From NCBI GenBank assembly GCA_913058495.1, contig CAJXQC010000002.1, positions 62,001 to 126,000 on the forward strand: a stretch of DNA of 64,000 bases, given 5' to 3'. Under the pieces are notes generated by a model. The model did not search any database and was not told the origin of the DNA. It was given only the letters and a program-made list of their open reading frames with translations. Each line of letters starts with the position of its first letter. Positions within the stretch are counted from its first letter, which is position 1. Shown here one piece after another: positions 18,262 through 27,092 of the stretch. This DNA comes from an uncultured Balneola sp. GTDB lineage: Bacteria > Bacteroidota > Rhodothermia > Balneolales > Balneolaceae. The position numbers were made by a program, and so were the translations under genes.

Positions 18262-18479
18262 GTCAGGAACAACCTAATAATCCTCTGCATGGTGTAAAAT
18301 TAGCCCAAATTGTAGAGGATTTGGTCGACTTTTACGGGTGGGAGCAGTTGAGCTTTCACGTTGACATAAATTGTTTTAAAAACGACCCAAGTATAAAATC
18401 CAGCCTTAAATTTTTACGCCGACATCAATGGGCTAGAGATCAGGTTGAAGAACTATGGGTTGATGTTTATGGGAATTAG
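18258..18479 (+). CDS. VF530-family small protein (DUF2132)
   Basis: A 73-residue protein starting at GTG and overlapping the previous stop by four bases. The sequence [20 protein letters not shown] and [20 protein letters not shown] is characteristic of the VF530 family, described structurally as a DNA-binding-like helical fold. Function unknown. It ends tail to tail with the phosphatase gene below, their stop codons interlocked by four bases. Confidence 0.87.
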   Translation: MSQEQPNNPLHGVKLAQIVEDLVDFYGWEQLSFHVDINCFKNDPSIKSSLKFLRRHQWARDQVEELWVDVYGN

Positions 18480-19393
18480 ATCGCGATCTTTATAATTACC
18501 GGAAAATGATCTGAACCGATATCAGCGCCTACCCTTCTGTCTGTCACTTCTATTTCTTTACTGACCAGTACATGATCAATAGCTACAGAAATAAACGGAA
18601 TTTGTGCGTTCCAACTTGGCTGTAAACCGAAGCCCAGTCTTGAATCTCTCAGGCTCGTTCCCGCAGTAATTCTGCTAAAATTGGGAGAAAAGCTGGTTGT
18701 ATTCAGGTCTCCTATCAAAACCGTTCTACCATTTAGAGTTTTAACCATTTCGTTTAGGTTTGTAAACTGCTCATTCCGGTAATCGAAATAATCGGTTCCA
18801 ATTGGTGGCAAAGGATGAGTAGCGATCAATTGTGTTTTTTTACCATTCTTGTTTATTCTAAAATAAAATGATGGAACGCCACTATTCGACAGAATTATCT
18901 TTTCCGGATCTATTAACTCTACCTTACTCAGCACTACTAATCCAAAGTTATCTTCTCTTATTTCTGTTAGCTTAAATGGGAACGTTGGTCCTAAAGAAGA
19001 CAGATAAGTTTCCCATTTTTGATTTACTTCTTGTAAAACAATTAAATCGGGGTCTTCATTTATGATAAAGTCTAAAACTTCAACAGAATTGTTATTTGAT
19101 GATAATAGATTTATAGAAAGGATCTTGATATCAGTTACTGAATCGGCTTTATCTATCGGGACATAATATTTAACCAACCCAATTCCGCTAAGTAAAAAGA
19201 AAACCAATCCTGCTATTGCTTCCTTTTTCATTTTCAAACTTAAAGCCCCGACTCCTAAAAACATAAAATAGAAGCAGTAATAAACTCTGAAATGTGAAAA
19301 CCCGTCTAAGACCCAATGATATTTTCCTAAGAAGCCTAAAAGAAAAGGAAGCAGACCTAAAACAAACATCCCCCAAAACACTTTTGCTTTCAA
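18476..19393 (-). CDS. Membrane-anchored endonuclease/exonuclease/phosphatase-family protein
   Basis: Three N-terminal hydrophobic segments (about residues 5-25, 32-52, 58-80) precede an EEP catalytic domain. Metal and catalytic motifs are LIVLQEVNQ near residue 120, [19 protein letters not shown] near residue 225, IDHVLVSKE and GSDHFPVII at the end. All expected catalytic residues are present. This arrangement is common in bacterial membrane EEP proteins of unknown substrate. The start overlaps the end of the glycosyltransferase gene by four bases, so the two are translationally coupled. Confidence 0.85.
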   Translation of the reverse strand: MKAKVFWGMFVLGLLPFLLGFLGKYHWVLDGFSHFRVYYCFYFMFLGVGALSLKMKKEAIAGLVFFLLSGIGLVKYYVPIDKADSVTDIKILSINLLSSNNNSVEVLDFIINEDPDLIVLQEVNQKWETYLSSLGPTFPFKLTEIREDNFGLVVLSKVELIDPEKIILSNSGVPSFYFRINKNGKKTQLIATHPLPPIGTDYFDYRNEQFTNLNEMVKTLNGRTVLIGDLNTTSFSPNFSRITAGTSLRDSRLGFGLQPSWNAQIPFISVAIDHVLVSKEIEVTDRRVGADIGSDHFPVIIKIAI

Positions 19394-20502
19394 TACAGCT
19401 TCTCCATTTTTTCGTCGTACTTCTCAACTAACTCACCCCAATCGTATTTCTTAACTATGCTTTGGTAATCTACCTGACGAATTCCCATTACACTTTCGAT
19501 GGCAGTTTCTAATCGGGCTGGAAGTTCTCCTTCTTCATATAAAAATTCTCTGTCCAGCTCTTCCGGTAAATGTTCAGGATACGCTAATCGATTAGGCAAC
19601 AATGGAAAACAATCACAATACATCGCTTCGATCACACTTCCTCCAAAAAAATCCTGATTTGAAGTTACAGGAAGAATATCCGCGCGCCAGAGCCATTTCG
19701 CGTATTCCTCAAAAGAATCAGCATAAGCCCAATGTAAAATCTCATCTTTGAGTTTTTCTTTTGCTTCATCAAATATTGGAGGGTTTACATCATTTTGTTC
19801 TCCCAGCACAACCAATTTGAATGCGACCTCTTTTTCCTTTAACTCAAATAAGGTCTCGAAAAATTCTTCCGGGTTTTTGTCATACTCCCATCTGTGATTC
19901 CATAAAATGGTAGCCTCGGATTGTTTTTCTCTATCTGATGAACGGAAATCTTCAAATCTTTTCAGATCTAATCCTAAATGCAGTACTTCACTTTTCTCTC
20001 TGATAACTTCGATATTATCTCTTTCTCTCTTATCCGGAAACTGTTTTAAGAATTTGGGTAAAGCTCCCAAAAAAGAATCCATATGATATTTAGAATTGAA
20101 GAACACTTTATCAGCAGCAAGTGCTGAAGCGTAATTGATAAAGGAATAGTGGTTATTTCGCTTCTTCTTTACATCTCTGTCCTGTGGCGACCATGGATAA
20201 GTCAACTGGTTTTCATGAAAGTACATGGCTACCGGAATGTTTGCCGATCTCTTTCTGGTCAGAGAAAGAAAAGTAGTCAAGTCCAGCATTGAAGTAGCGA
20301 GAATTAAATCGGGAGAATCTTCTAATTCATTGAATTCTTTTGCTAAAGAAATCGCACCACCGTGCATTCGCCACTTCCAGTGTCTACCGGGCAAACTAAG
20401 AATTTGTATGTTGTGCTTAGAATGTTTCTGTAACCCTTCCGCCCATTGCTTATGAGATCCGGAGAAAAAAGGTTCAAGGAGTGTGATTTTTATTCCTTCC
20501 AT
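19390..20502 (-). CDS. DUF3524 glycosyltransferase, tRNA-queuosine mannosyltransferase-like
   Basis: The 370-residue protein opens with LLEPFFSGSHKQWAEGL and LPGRHWKWRMHGG, the signature of the DUF3524 N-terminal domain found in animal GTDC1/QTMAN, which mannosylates queuosine in tRNA-Asp. A GT-B-type C-terminal half follows with WNHRWEYDKNPEEFFE near residue 210, VVLGEQND and GGSVIEAMYCDCFPLLP near residue 290. Length suits a bacterial homologue. Whether it modifies tRNA here is inference from homology. It is divergent from the AAA ATPase gene across a palindromic spacer. Confidence 0.8.
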   Translation of the reverse strand: MEGIKITLLEPFFSGSHKQWAEGLQKHSKHNIQILSLPGRHWKWRMHGGAISLAKEFNELEDSPDLILATSMLDLTTFLSLTRKRSANIPVAMYFHENQLTYPWSPQDRDVKKKRNNHYSFINYASALAADKVFFNSKYHMDSFLGALPKFLKQFPDKRERDNIEVIREKSEVLHLGLDLKRFEDFRSSDREKQSEATILWNHRWEYDKNPEEFFETLFELKEKEVAFKLVVLGEQNDVNPPIFDEAKEKLKDEILHWAYADSFEEYAKWLWRADILPVTSNQDFFGGSVIEAMYCDCFPLLPNRLAYPEHLPEELDREFLYEEGELPARLETAIESVMGIRQVDYQSIVKKYDWGELVEKYDEKMEKLY

Positions 20503-20515
20503 TTACTAAACTAAT

Positions 20516-20544
20516 TGAGTAAATTTACTCATTCCATTGAGTAA
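20516..20544. promoter_or_regulatory. Palindromic operator candidate between divergent genes
   Basis: The 51-base spacer contains the perfect 16-bp palindrome TGAGTAAATTTACTCA (20516-20531). A repeated half-site TGAGTAA follows at 20538-20544, ten bases before the ATPase ATG. This suits a dimeric repressor site controlling one or both divergent genes; no cognate regulator is adjacent. Confidence 0.45.
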
Positions 20545-20553
20545 TTCGTTATT

Positions 20554-21741
20554 ATGATTTATAGAGCTGAGAAAAATATCCTCCAAAACAGAATTTTAAA
20601 TGAGCCAAGAGCTTTTTTACAAGTAGTTTATGGCCCGAGACAAATTGGCAAAACTACTTTGGTTTCTCAAATAATTAATGACATATCTATAGTTTCTCAT
20701 TTCGCTTCAGCTGATGCTGTTTTAAGTGGCCAGCAGACTTGGATAGAGCAACAATGGGAAACAGCTAGGATAAAATTAAACAGATCTGATAATGCTGAAG
20801 GTTTATTAATTCTTGATGAAATACAAAAAATTGAGAACTGGAGCGAAGTTGTAAAAAAAGAATGGGACGCCGATTCCAAAAACAATATACCGTTAAAAGT
20901 AATATTGCTTGGTTCTTCCAGACTAATGCTGCAACAGGGGTTAACAGAGAGTTTAGCGGGAAGATTTGAAAATACTTATTTGGGGCACTGGTCATATTCC
21001 GAAATGAAAGAAGCATTTGGAATTAGTGAGCGTGAGCATGTGTGGTTTGGGGGGTATCCCGGAGCAGCCGAACTTTTCCATCAGGAAGAAAGATGGAAAA
21101 AATATATTCGTGACTCTCTGATTGATACTATCATATCAAAAGATATTCTAATGCTTAACAGGGTAGAAAAACCTGCTTTAATGAAAAGGCTTTTTGAACT
21201 TGGTTGTGAATACTCAGGTCAAATACTATCCTACAACAAAATGCTTGGTCAACTTCAGGATGCGGGAAATACTACTACTTTATCTCATTATTTACACTTA
21301 TTAGATACTGCGGGACTACTTGGTGGAATTGAAAAATTTTCACCAAATTTAATCAGACAAAGAGCTTCAAGCCCAAAATTTCAGGTTCACAATACGGCAT
21401 TTATTTCTGCGCTGTCATCTTATTCTTTTGATGAGCTTACTGCTAAACCTGATATCTGGGGACGTTGGGTTGAGTCTGCTATTGGTGCTCATCTTCTGAA
21501 TGCTTCCTTATCAGAAGATTTCTCGCTAAAATATTGGCGTCACCGAAATGATGAAATTGACTTTGTTATAGAGAAAAATGAAAAAGTAATCGGTATCGAA
21601 GTGAAAAGCGGGAAAACCCAGACTGCAAAAGGCATGGAAACATTTAAGAAAGAATTTAATCCTCATAAAATTCTGTTAGTTGGCAAAACCGGGTTACCGT
21701 GGGAAGAATTTTTGGCGATCAATCCTGCTACATTGTTTTAG
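20554..21741 (+). CDS. AAA ATPase with C-terminal DUF4143 domain
   Basis: The 395-residue protein has a Walker A motif YGPRQIGKTTLVSQ near residue 26, Walker B LLILDEIQKI near residue 84, and a sensor-type GSSRLML. The C-terminal DUF4143 part includes YWRHRNDEIDFVIEKNEK and GIEVKSGK near residue 340, a PD-(D/E)xK-like arrangement (E-ID-EVKSGK). This family is widespread and often mobile, with unclear role. The neighbours do not reveal one. It converges on the GNAT gene with interlocked stops. Confidence 0.9.
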   Translation: MIYRAEKNILQNRILNEPRAFLQVVYGPRQIGKTTLVSQIINDISIVSHFASADAVLSGQQTWIEQQWETARIKLNRSDNAEGLLILDEIQKIENWSEVVKKEWDADSKNNIPLKVILLGSSRLMLQQGLTESLAGRFENTYLGHWSYSEMKEAFGISEREHVWFGGYPGAAELFHQEERWKKYIRDSLIDTIISKDILMLNRVEKPALMKRLFELGCEYSGQILSYNKMLGQLQDAGNTTTLSHYLHLLDTAGLLGGIEKFSPNLIRQRASSPKFQVHNTAFISALSSYSFDELTAKPDIWGRWVESAIGAHLLNASLSEDFSLKYWRHRNDEIDFVIEKNEKVIGIEVKSGKTQTAKGMETFKKEFNPHKILLVGKTGLPWEEFLAINPATLF

Positions 21742-22187
21742 TTCTCAACATCCCATGTGTAAAAATTGTGGTCTTTATCTAAAGCCCATCCTGTAGCCGG
21801 ATAAAGCTGATTTCCAACGTGATTGTCCTTCGCCGTTTCCAGCATCATACCACAAGCACCGGTTTCACCACAAAGCTCTTTAGATCTTTCAATTAGCGCT
21901 TTCGAAAATCCTTGACCTCGATAAGCTTGATCAACATAAAGATCATTCAACAACCAAAATCGTTTCATTCTGGTTGACGAAAACAATGGATACAACTGAA
22001 CAAAACCGGTAGCAACGCCGTCATTATTTCGGGAAATAAAAATAACAGACTCATTTTGTTCTATACGTTCTTTCAAAAACGCTTTACTTGATTTCTTATC
22101 TGATTCCTTTTCATAAAAAACTCTGTACCCATCAAATAATTCATTGAGTTCTTCTAAATCTGATAATGTGGCTTTTTCAATCTTCAT
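21738..22187 (-). CDS. GNAT-family N-acetyltransferase
   Basis: The 149-residue protein has the GNAT acetyl-CoA-binding motif DLYVDQAYRGQGFSKALIER near residue 88, an N-terminal IEKATLSDLEELNELFDGYR and a C-terminal YPATGWALDKDHNFYTW. It resembles small-molecule or ribosomal-type acetyltransferases; the acceptor is unknown. It ends with stop codons interlocked with the ATPase gene. Confidence 0.88.
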   Translation of the reverse strand: MKIEKATLSDLEELNELFDGYRVFYEKESDKKSSKAFLKERIEQNESVIFISRNNDGVATGFVQLYPLFSSTRMKRFWLLNDLYVDQAYRGQGFSKALIERSKELCGETGACGMMLETAKDNHVGNQLYPATGWALDKDHNFYTWDVEN

Positions 22188-22229
22188 ATTCCCCTATTCC
22201 TAATTCTCATATTCCCAATTCAAAACCTC

Positions 22230-22523
22230 TCACTCACCTGCAATATCGATTTCAGTCCCACTTGGTTTTCCATCAATAATAGGCATTGCTTTCTCGATCA
22301 ATTCTCGCACTCCGTCAATGCTTAGTGAATCATCGTGGTCTTTTTTTGAATCCCAAACCTCAAAAACATGCACGATGTCTTTATCATCAGACTGCTGGCC
22401 TACAATATAGATCAAACATCCCTTTGCTGATTTCATCAGGTTCGCTGCTTCTTCTAAGATCGAAGCCAGCTCATCCCCTTTCCCTTCAACTGCTGTAAAA
22501 CTTCCGGAAAGCCCGTATTTCAT
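22230..22523 (-). CDS. Antibiotic biosynthesis monooxygenase (ABM)-domain protein
   Basis: A 97-residue ferredoxin-like fold protein with AVEGKGDELASILEEAANL, GCLIYIVGQQSDDKDIVHV, and EVWDSKKDHDDSLS. It resembles YgiN-type quinol monooxygenases and similar cofactor-free enzymes; some members are only small-molecule-binding proteins. The 106-base stretch upstream holds a small ACCC-TGAT-GGGT hairpin and AATTCTTAATT repeats. Confidence 0.85.
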   Translation of the reverse strand: MKYGLSGSFTAVEGKGDELASILEEAANLMKSAKGCLIYIVGQQSDDKDIVHVFEVWDSKKDHDDSLSIDGVRELIEKAMPIIDGKPSGTEIDIAGE

Positions 22524-22629
22524 AATTTTGGTTTTTATAAGTACTGCGACCCTGATGGGTCTTACTTGTTTAAAGTTGATTTAAAATCTTGTGATATAAA
22601 TTAATTTCAAATTCATAATTGTGAAATTC

Positions 22630-24192
22630 TTAATTCTTCATTGAGTAATTCTTAATTGCCATCGCACATTTCCTTCCATCAATAGCTGCAGACACAATTC
22701 CGCCCGCATAGCCTGCTCCTTCTCCACAGGGAAATAAACCTTTTATCCTGACATGTTCTAATGTTTTATGATCTCTGGGAATTCTTACCGGACTGGAAGT
22801 TCTGGATTCCGGTGCATGAACTACTGCTTCATTAGTTAAGTATCCTTTCATGGTTTTACCAAACTCAAGAAACCCGTTTTTCAAAGCTCTATACATAAAA
22901 TCAGGAAAAACCTCCTGCAGGTTGGCGGATGTCAAGCCCGGAGTATACGATGTATTCGGTAAGTCTTTGGATACAACTCCTTTGGTAAAATCAACTAATC
23001 TTTGAGCCGGGACTTTCTGAGTCTTTCCTGCCACTTCCCACGCTTTTTGTTCAATGGCTTTTTGGAACTCCATCACTTTCAGCGGACCATGTTCTTCAAA
23101 TTCCTTGAAATCATCCATCTCAAGTTCCACAACAATTCCGGAATTAGCTGTCGGGCGAGATCGTTGAGAACCTGACCAGCCGTTTGTGACCACTTCACCG
23201 GGTTTTGTCGCACAAGCTGCTACCACTCCTCCCGGACACATACAAAAGGAATACACTCCTCTTTCATTAACCTGCTTCACGATCTTATAAGGCGCCGGGG
23301 GCAAATACTCTCCACGCTCATCACAATTGTACTGAATTGAGTCGATCAAAGATTGTGAATGTTCTACTCTAACCCCGATCGCAATAGGCTTAGCTTCAAT
23401 TTCAATTTCTTTTTTATGAAGCAATTCGAATATATCTCTGGCTGAATGTCCTGTTGCAAGAATTACGAATTTTGCATTAAAAACTTCAGCATTAGCCAAC
23501 TGAACTCCAATGATCTGATCATTCTCGATCAACAGATCAGTAACTTTCGAATTGAAATGAATTTCTCCACCGTGTTCCAATATGAATTCACGGATCTTTG
23601 CGATGATTCTTGGCAGCTTGTTCGTCCCAATATGTGGATGAGCATCTACCAGGATATCCTTTTTTGCACCGAACGCCACCAACAATTCCAGAATTTGATT
23701 AACATCTCCTCTTTTCTTCGAACGTGTGTATAATTTTCCATCAGAGTACGTTCCGGCACCTCCTTCTCCAAAGCAGTAGTTTGAATCAGGGTTCACAATG
23801 TGATTTACATTGATGTTTTTCAGATCCTTGATCCTGGACTTCACATCTTTTCCTCTATCCAGAACTACGGGCTTCATCCCCAACTCAATGCATTTCAAAG
23901 CAGCAAATAATCCTGCAGGTCCTGCCCCAACAATGATTACAGCTTCCTTGTTGTGTACATTGTCAAATTTCGGAGGAGTTACTTTCTCTTCCTCAAATGC
24001 CTCTCCTATATAAACTCGTACTTTTAAATTGATCTTTACCTGTCGTTGGCGGGCATCAATAGAACGCTTCAGAATTTCAATATGATTGATTTCTGATGCA
24101 TCAATTTCTGTGGTTTTGGAGATATAGGCTTTTAACTCATCTTGCTGAGCAGCAGCTTCCGGTATAACTCTGAGCTGTAATTCTTTTTTCAT
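22630..24192 (-). CDS. FAD-dependent dehydrogenase (COG2509-type)
   Basis: The 520-residue protein has a conserved N-terminal domain (about residues 1-80), an FAD-binding Rossmann motif VIIVGAGPAGLFAALKCIE near residue 89, FGEGGAGTYSDGKLYTRSKK near residue 145, ATGHSARDIFELL near residue 247 and FPCGEGAGYAGGIVSAAIDG near the end. These match the COG2509 group of uncharacterised FAD-dependent dehydrogenases found in many bacteria. Substrate unknown. It follows a hypothetical lipoprotein gene by three bases and is likely co-transcribed with it. Confidence 0.9.
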   Translation of the reverse strand: MKKELQLRVIPEAAAQQDELKAYISKTTEIDASEINHIEILKRSIDARQRQVKINLKVRVYIGEAFEEEKVTPPKFDNVHNKEAVIIVGAGPAGLFAALKCIELGMKPVVLDRGKDVKSRIKDLKNINVNHIVNPDSNYCFGEGGAGTYSDGKLYTRSKKRGDVNQILELLVAFGAKKDILVDAHPHIGTNKLPRIIAKIREFILEHGGEIHFNSKVTDLLIENDQIIGVQLANAEVFNAKFVILATGHSARDIFELLHKKEIEIEAKPIAIGVRVEHSQSLIDSIQYNCDERGEYLPPAPYKIVKQVNERGVYSFCMCPGGVVAACATKPGEVVTNGWSGSQRSRPTANSGIVVELEMDDFKEFEEHGPLKVMEFQKAIEQKAWEVAGKTQKVPAQRLVDFTKGVVSKDLPNTSYTPGLTSANLQEVFPDFMYRALKNGFLEFGKTMKGYLTNEAVVHAPESRTSSPVRIPRDHKTLEHVRIKGLFPCGEGAGYAGGIVSAAIDGRKCAMAIKNYSMKN

Positions 24193-24195
24193 AAA

Positions 24196-24951
24196 CTACT
24201 TTTCTAGAATTTTCATCTTTGCATAGCTAGATTTCAATGATGAATTATTCTCATATAAACTGTGTAAATAATAAAGCTCATCAGGGTGCTTAAAAAAAGC
24301 AAAGGTAGCAAACCATTTGCTTTTGATTGTAACTAGGTTTATTAAACTATCATTTTCAATTTGATACAAAGAAGTCTCTGTTGAATCCCTTAGTTCATTC
24401 AAAAAATTATCTGAATAAAATACTATTTCTTCATCCGGGTAAGTTGCTACTGAAGCTCCCCATTTTGTATAAACTGCTTTTCCATTTTTTGAACTTATGA
24501 AATAAGTATTTATATCTTCAAATTCCATAGCTTGAATAATGTGCAAGTTTCCTATTCTACCCTCGTAAAAGTATTCATCTCTTACATTTTCAGTGAGTAT
24601 ATAGTTCTTATAGTTACCAAGTAATATTAACGAGTCATTCTTACGATTGGCATTTTGACCAAAGCCTTCATTTGTCTTTTCTTTTCGTGAAAAATGTTTC
24701 TGCAAATAACCTACAGATTCAAAAGCTTCATAATATTCTTCTGGTGGTACTGAAAAGTATTCAACTAACAAAGAATCATTTCCAAAACTACCATTTACGT
24801 CTATTTCGTTTTCTTCTACCAAAATATAATTACCACTTTTTAAGTGGTCGATGAGTTCTTTGTTTTCCTGACGGATTCTATTTTTTTCGCCATCACAAGT
24901 TGTGAAAAATAAGGATAAGCTAATAAGAAGTATTAAAAGGGCGACCCGCAT
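24196..24951 (-). CDS. Hypothetical lipoprotein
   Basis: The 251-residue protein begins MRVALLILLISLSLFFTTCDG, a lipoprotein signal with Cys at residue 19. The remainder is rich in charged and aromatic residues (PPEEYYEAFESVGYLQKHFS, VRDEYFYEGRIGNLHIIQA, YPDEEIVFYSDNFLNELRDS) and has no family I recognise. It is probably attached to an envelope membrane. It lies in the same operon as the FAD-dependent dehydrogenase but no functional link is clear. Confidence 0.7.
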   Translation of the reverse strand: MRVALLILLISLSLFFTTCDGEKNRIRQENKELIDHLKSGNYILVEENEIDVNGSFGNDSLLVEYFSVPPEEYYEAFESVGYLQKHFSRKEKTNEGFGQNANRKNDSLILLGNYKNYILTENVRDEYFYEGRIGNLHIIQAMEFEDINTYFISSKNGKAVYTKWGASVATYPDEEIVFYSDNFLNELRDSTETSLYQIENDSLINLVTIKSKWFATFAFFKHPDELYYLHSLYENNSSLKSSYAKMKILEK

Positions 24952-24970
24952 AAATGAATATTTATTTAAA

Positions 24971-25009
24971 TAAAAAACCCCGATGCAGAGTAAAACTACA
25001 TCAGGGTTT
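24971..25009 (-). terminator. Rho-independent terminator after the LVIVD gene
   Basis: On the minus strand, AAACCCTGATG and CATCGGGGTTT form an 11-bp stem (one G-U pair) followed by TTTTTTATTT. It lies 28 bases after the LVIVD-protein stop and just before the hypothetical lipoprotein start, separating the two transcripts. Confidence 0.85.
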
Positions 25010-25036
25010 AAAATAACTAATTATAAATGCTATCGC

Positions 25037-27037
25037 TTATTGATTTGAAGCCAAACCACGTACTGATTCTGCAAGCATTTTTACTTTTTCATTACTTGAA
25101 TCCATACCATCCATTCTATCAGCAAGCTCAGTAAGAATTTTCTTTCTCATCTTTGGATTTGCTGCTTCAGCATTGGCTAATACTTGTCTTAACCTGTTAA
25201 CTCTAGTAGTATTCATTTCTTTATCTCTGTCAAGTTGATCTAAATATGCTTTTGAAAGAGCAAAGGTATTCGGCCAAACAAACTTAGGCTGACCTTGAGC
25301 ATTCAGATAGTCAAGCTTAACTGTATTCGCTGCGTCAATTTCATTTTGAGTGATGTATGGATTGGCTTCTAGTTCAAAGATGTCAAGTCCACGAGCGATC
25401 TCTGAACTTACTATAGCGCCGTTATACCAATAAACTGACCAACTTCCACCGCTAGCCATTCGGTCTGCAGCAACAGGCCCGTAATCCTGAAATGCGATCT
25501 CAACCGGATTATTAGGATCTGTCCAGTCAAATACTGAAATTCCACCCTGATACCATGACTGAACCATGATTTCACGTCCGGGAACCGGGATCAATGAACC
25601 ATTATGAGCAACACAGTTTTCCTGTGAAGTTTGAGGAGCAGGCATCTTATAATATTCCTGGAATTTCATTTTTCCATTTTCAATAGTAAAGATCGCATTT
25701 GCTCCCCATTCCATTGGATCACTTTCACGACATTTAGGTTGGCCACCGCCACCCCACTCATCCGTAAATAATACTTTCTTTCCGTCATTGCTGAATGTTG
25801 CAGAATGCCAGTATGAAAAATTTGAATCGGCTACTGCATCAATTCGTGTCGGATTTGCAGGATCTGAAATATCCAGCAAAAGACCATATCCTTCACAAGC
25901 TCCGCCTGCTAAACCGATTTCAGGATACAAAGTAATATCATGGCATTGATTTGGCCCTTTTCTTCCTGAGTCGTCGCCACCACCAAACATTTGATTTACC
26001 AGTTCAGTACCTCTTTCTCTTAATGCAGCACTATCAGCAGCTGTTGGTTCTCCTGCAGTTCCTCCCCTTTCTTCAATTAGTACATTCAGTAATCTTTGGG
26101 TTAAACCGTTAGACATTACTCTTTCGGAGCCGCTAAATTCGAAAGTGAAAGCGCCATTCGCTTTTGCTTCAGCAAGAGCTTCTCTTTCAGCCGGAGCTAA
26201 ACCGTGTGAAGGGGGTTCTTCCAGATCTTCAAAAATTCTTGGTGAACTTACAATAGCTGCGGATTCAGGATTTGAAAGAGGCACTTTTATTACTTCAATT
26301 CGGAATAAAGCTGAATTAGGATCTTCATCAGGAGATACACTTTTACATCCCGGTAATTCTTCCTCAGGACGAACAGGAGCTGATCCTGATACATATACAT
26401 ACACGTTATCATCGTCACTCGGATCTTTAAGGACAGAGTGTGTATGTGAACCACGACAAGTCTGGACATTTGCTAAATATTCAGGCTCTTCAATATTAGT
26501 AATATCAAAAATTCTGATACCTCTCAGTCTTTTTTCACTTACTGCAGTTTGTACTCCTTCTGTACCGCAATCAAGTCTGCCACTATAGCCTTCACCTGAT
26601 ACAAACATCAAGTTGCCGTATACAGAAACATCACTTTGTGAAGCAGGACATAAATAATCTTTTACCAAAACCGGATTTGAAGGATCCGAAATATCCCAGA
26701 CAATTACTCCATTATAATTTCCCTGAATGGCATAATTTCCTTTAAATGCCAGATCTGAATTAGTTACTCCCAAAAAATCTTTCGGGGGAGGAGTGCTGGA
26801 TAATTTCTTAAGGTTCCAAAGTGCCTCTTCAGCATCAAAAAGTCCGGCCCCTAATCCCACTCTTGGGTCAGGTGAAGGAGATTCAACGTTTGAAAGTGAA
26901 GTTACATTTGGTGATGAATACTCTACATCCATCATCTGCTCAGTGGATGAACAAGCATAAGTAACCAAAGCTGCTGCAATCAGAAAAACCCAAAAGCTTT
27001 GCAATGGTTTGCGTGAAAAAAATCTGTTCTTTTTCAT
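25037..27037 (-). CDS. LVIVD-repeat lipoprotein
   Basis: The 666-residue protein starts with a lipoprotein signal (FWVFLIAAALVTYACSS). Several LVIVD-type beta-propeller blades follow: WDISDPSNPVLVKDY near residue 131, IFDITNIEEPEYLANV near residue 175, DISDPANPTRIDAV near residue 390 and VFDWTDPNNPVEIAF near residue 505. It has extra segments such as a histidine-containing CRGSHTHSVLKDP and a C-terminal helical tail after residue 580. Such proteins are probably surface or periplasmic. The gene is next to a DUF305 lipoprotein in the same direction, a recurrent pairing in environmental bacteria by my recollection. Function unknown. Confidence 0.82.
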   Translation of the reverse strand: MKKNRFFSRKPLQSFWVFLIAAALVTYACSSTEQMMDVEYSSPNVTSLSNVESPSPDPRVGLGAGLFDAEEALWNLKKLSSTPPPKDFLGVTNSDLAFKGNYAIQGNYNGVIVWDISDPSNPVLVKDYLCPASQSDVSVYGNLMFVSGEGYSGRLDCGTEGVQTAVSEKRLRGIRIFDITNIEEPEYLANVQTCRGSHTHSVLKDPSDDDNVYVYVSGSAPVRPEEELPGCKSVSPDEDPNSALFRIEVIKVPLSNPESAAIVSSPRIFEDLEEPPSHGLAPAEREALAEAKANGAFTFEFSGSERVMSNGLTQRLLNVLIEERGGTAGEPTAADSAALRERGTELVNQMFGGGDDSGRKGPNQCHDITLYPEIGLAGGACEGYGLLLDISDPANPTRIDAVADSNFSYWHSATFSNDGKKVLFTDEWGGGGQPKCRESDPMEWGANAIFTIENGKMKFQEYYKMPAPQTSQENCVAHNGSLIPVPGREIMVQSWYQGGISVFDWTDPNNPVEIAFQDYGPVAADRMASGGSWSVYWYNGAIVSSEIARGLDIFELEANPYITQNEIDAANTVKLDYLNAQGQPKFVWPNTFALSKAYLDQLDRDKEMNTTRVNRLRQVLANAEAANPKMRKKILTELADRMDGMDSSNEKVKMLAESVRGLASNQ

Positions 27038-27092
27038 ATTTATATTACTGGTTTATGTTTTGTTTAGATAGCGTAAAAATAGTTCCGTACTT

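Noticed and set aside
26145-26588. 147-residue plus-strand ORF inside the LVIVD gene
   Set aside because: It lies wholly within a well-supported minus-strand lipoprotein gene and shows no recognisable domain or own start context; it is a shadow frame.
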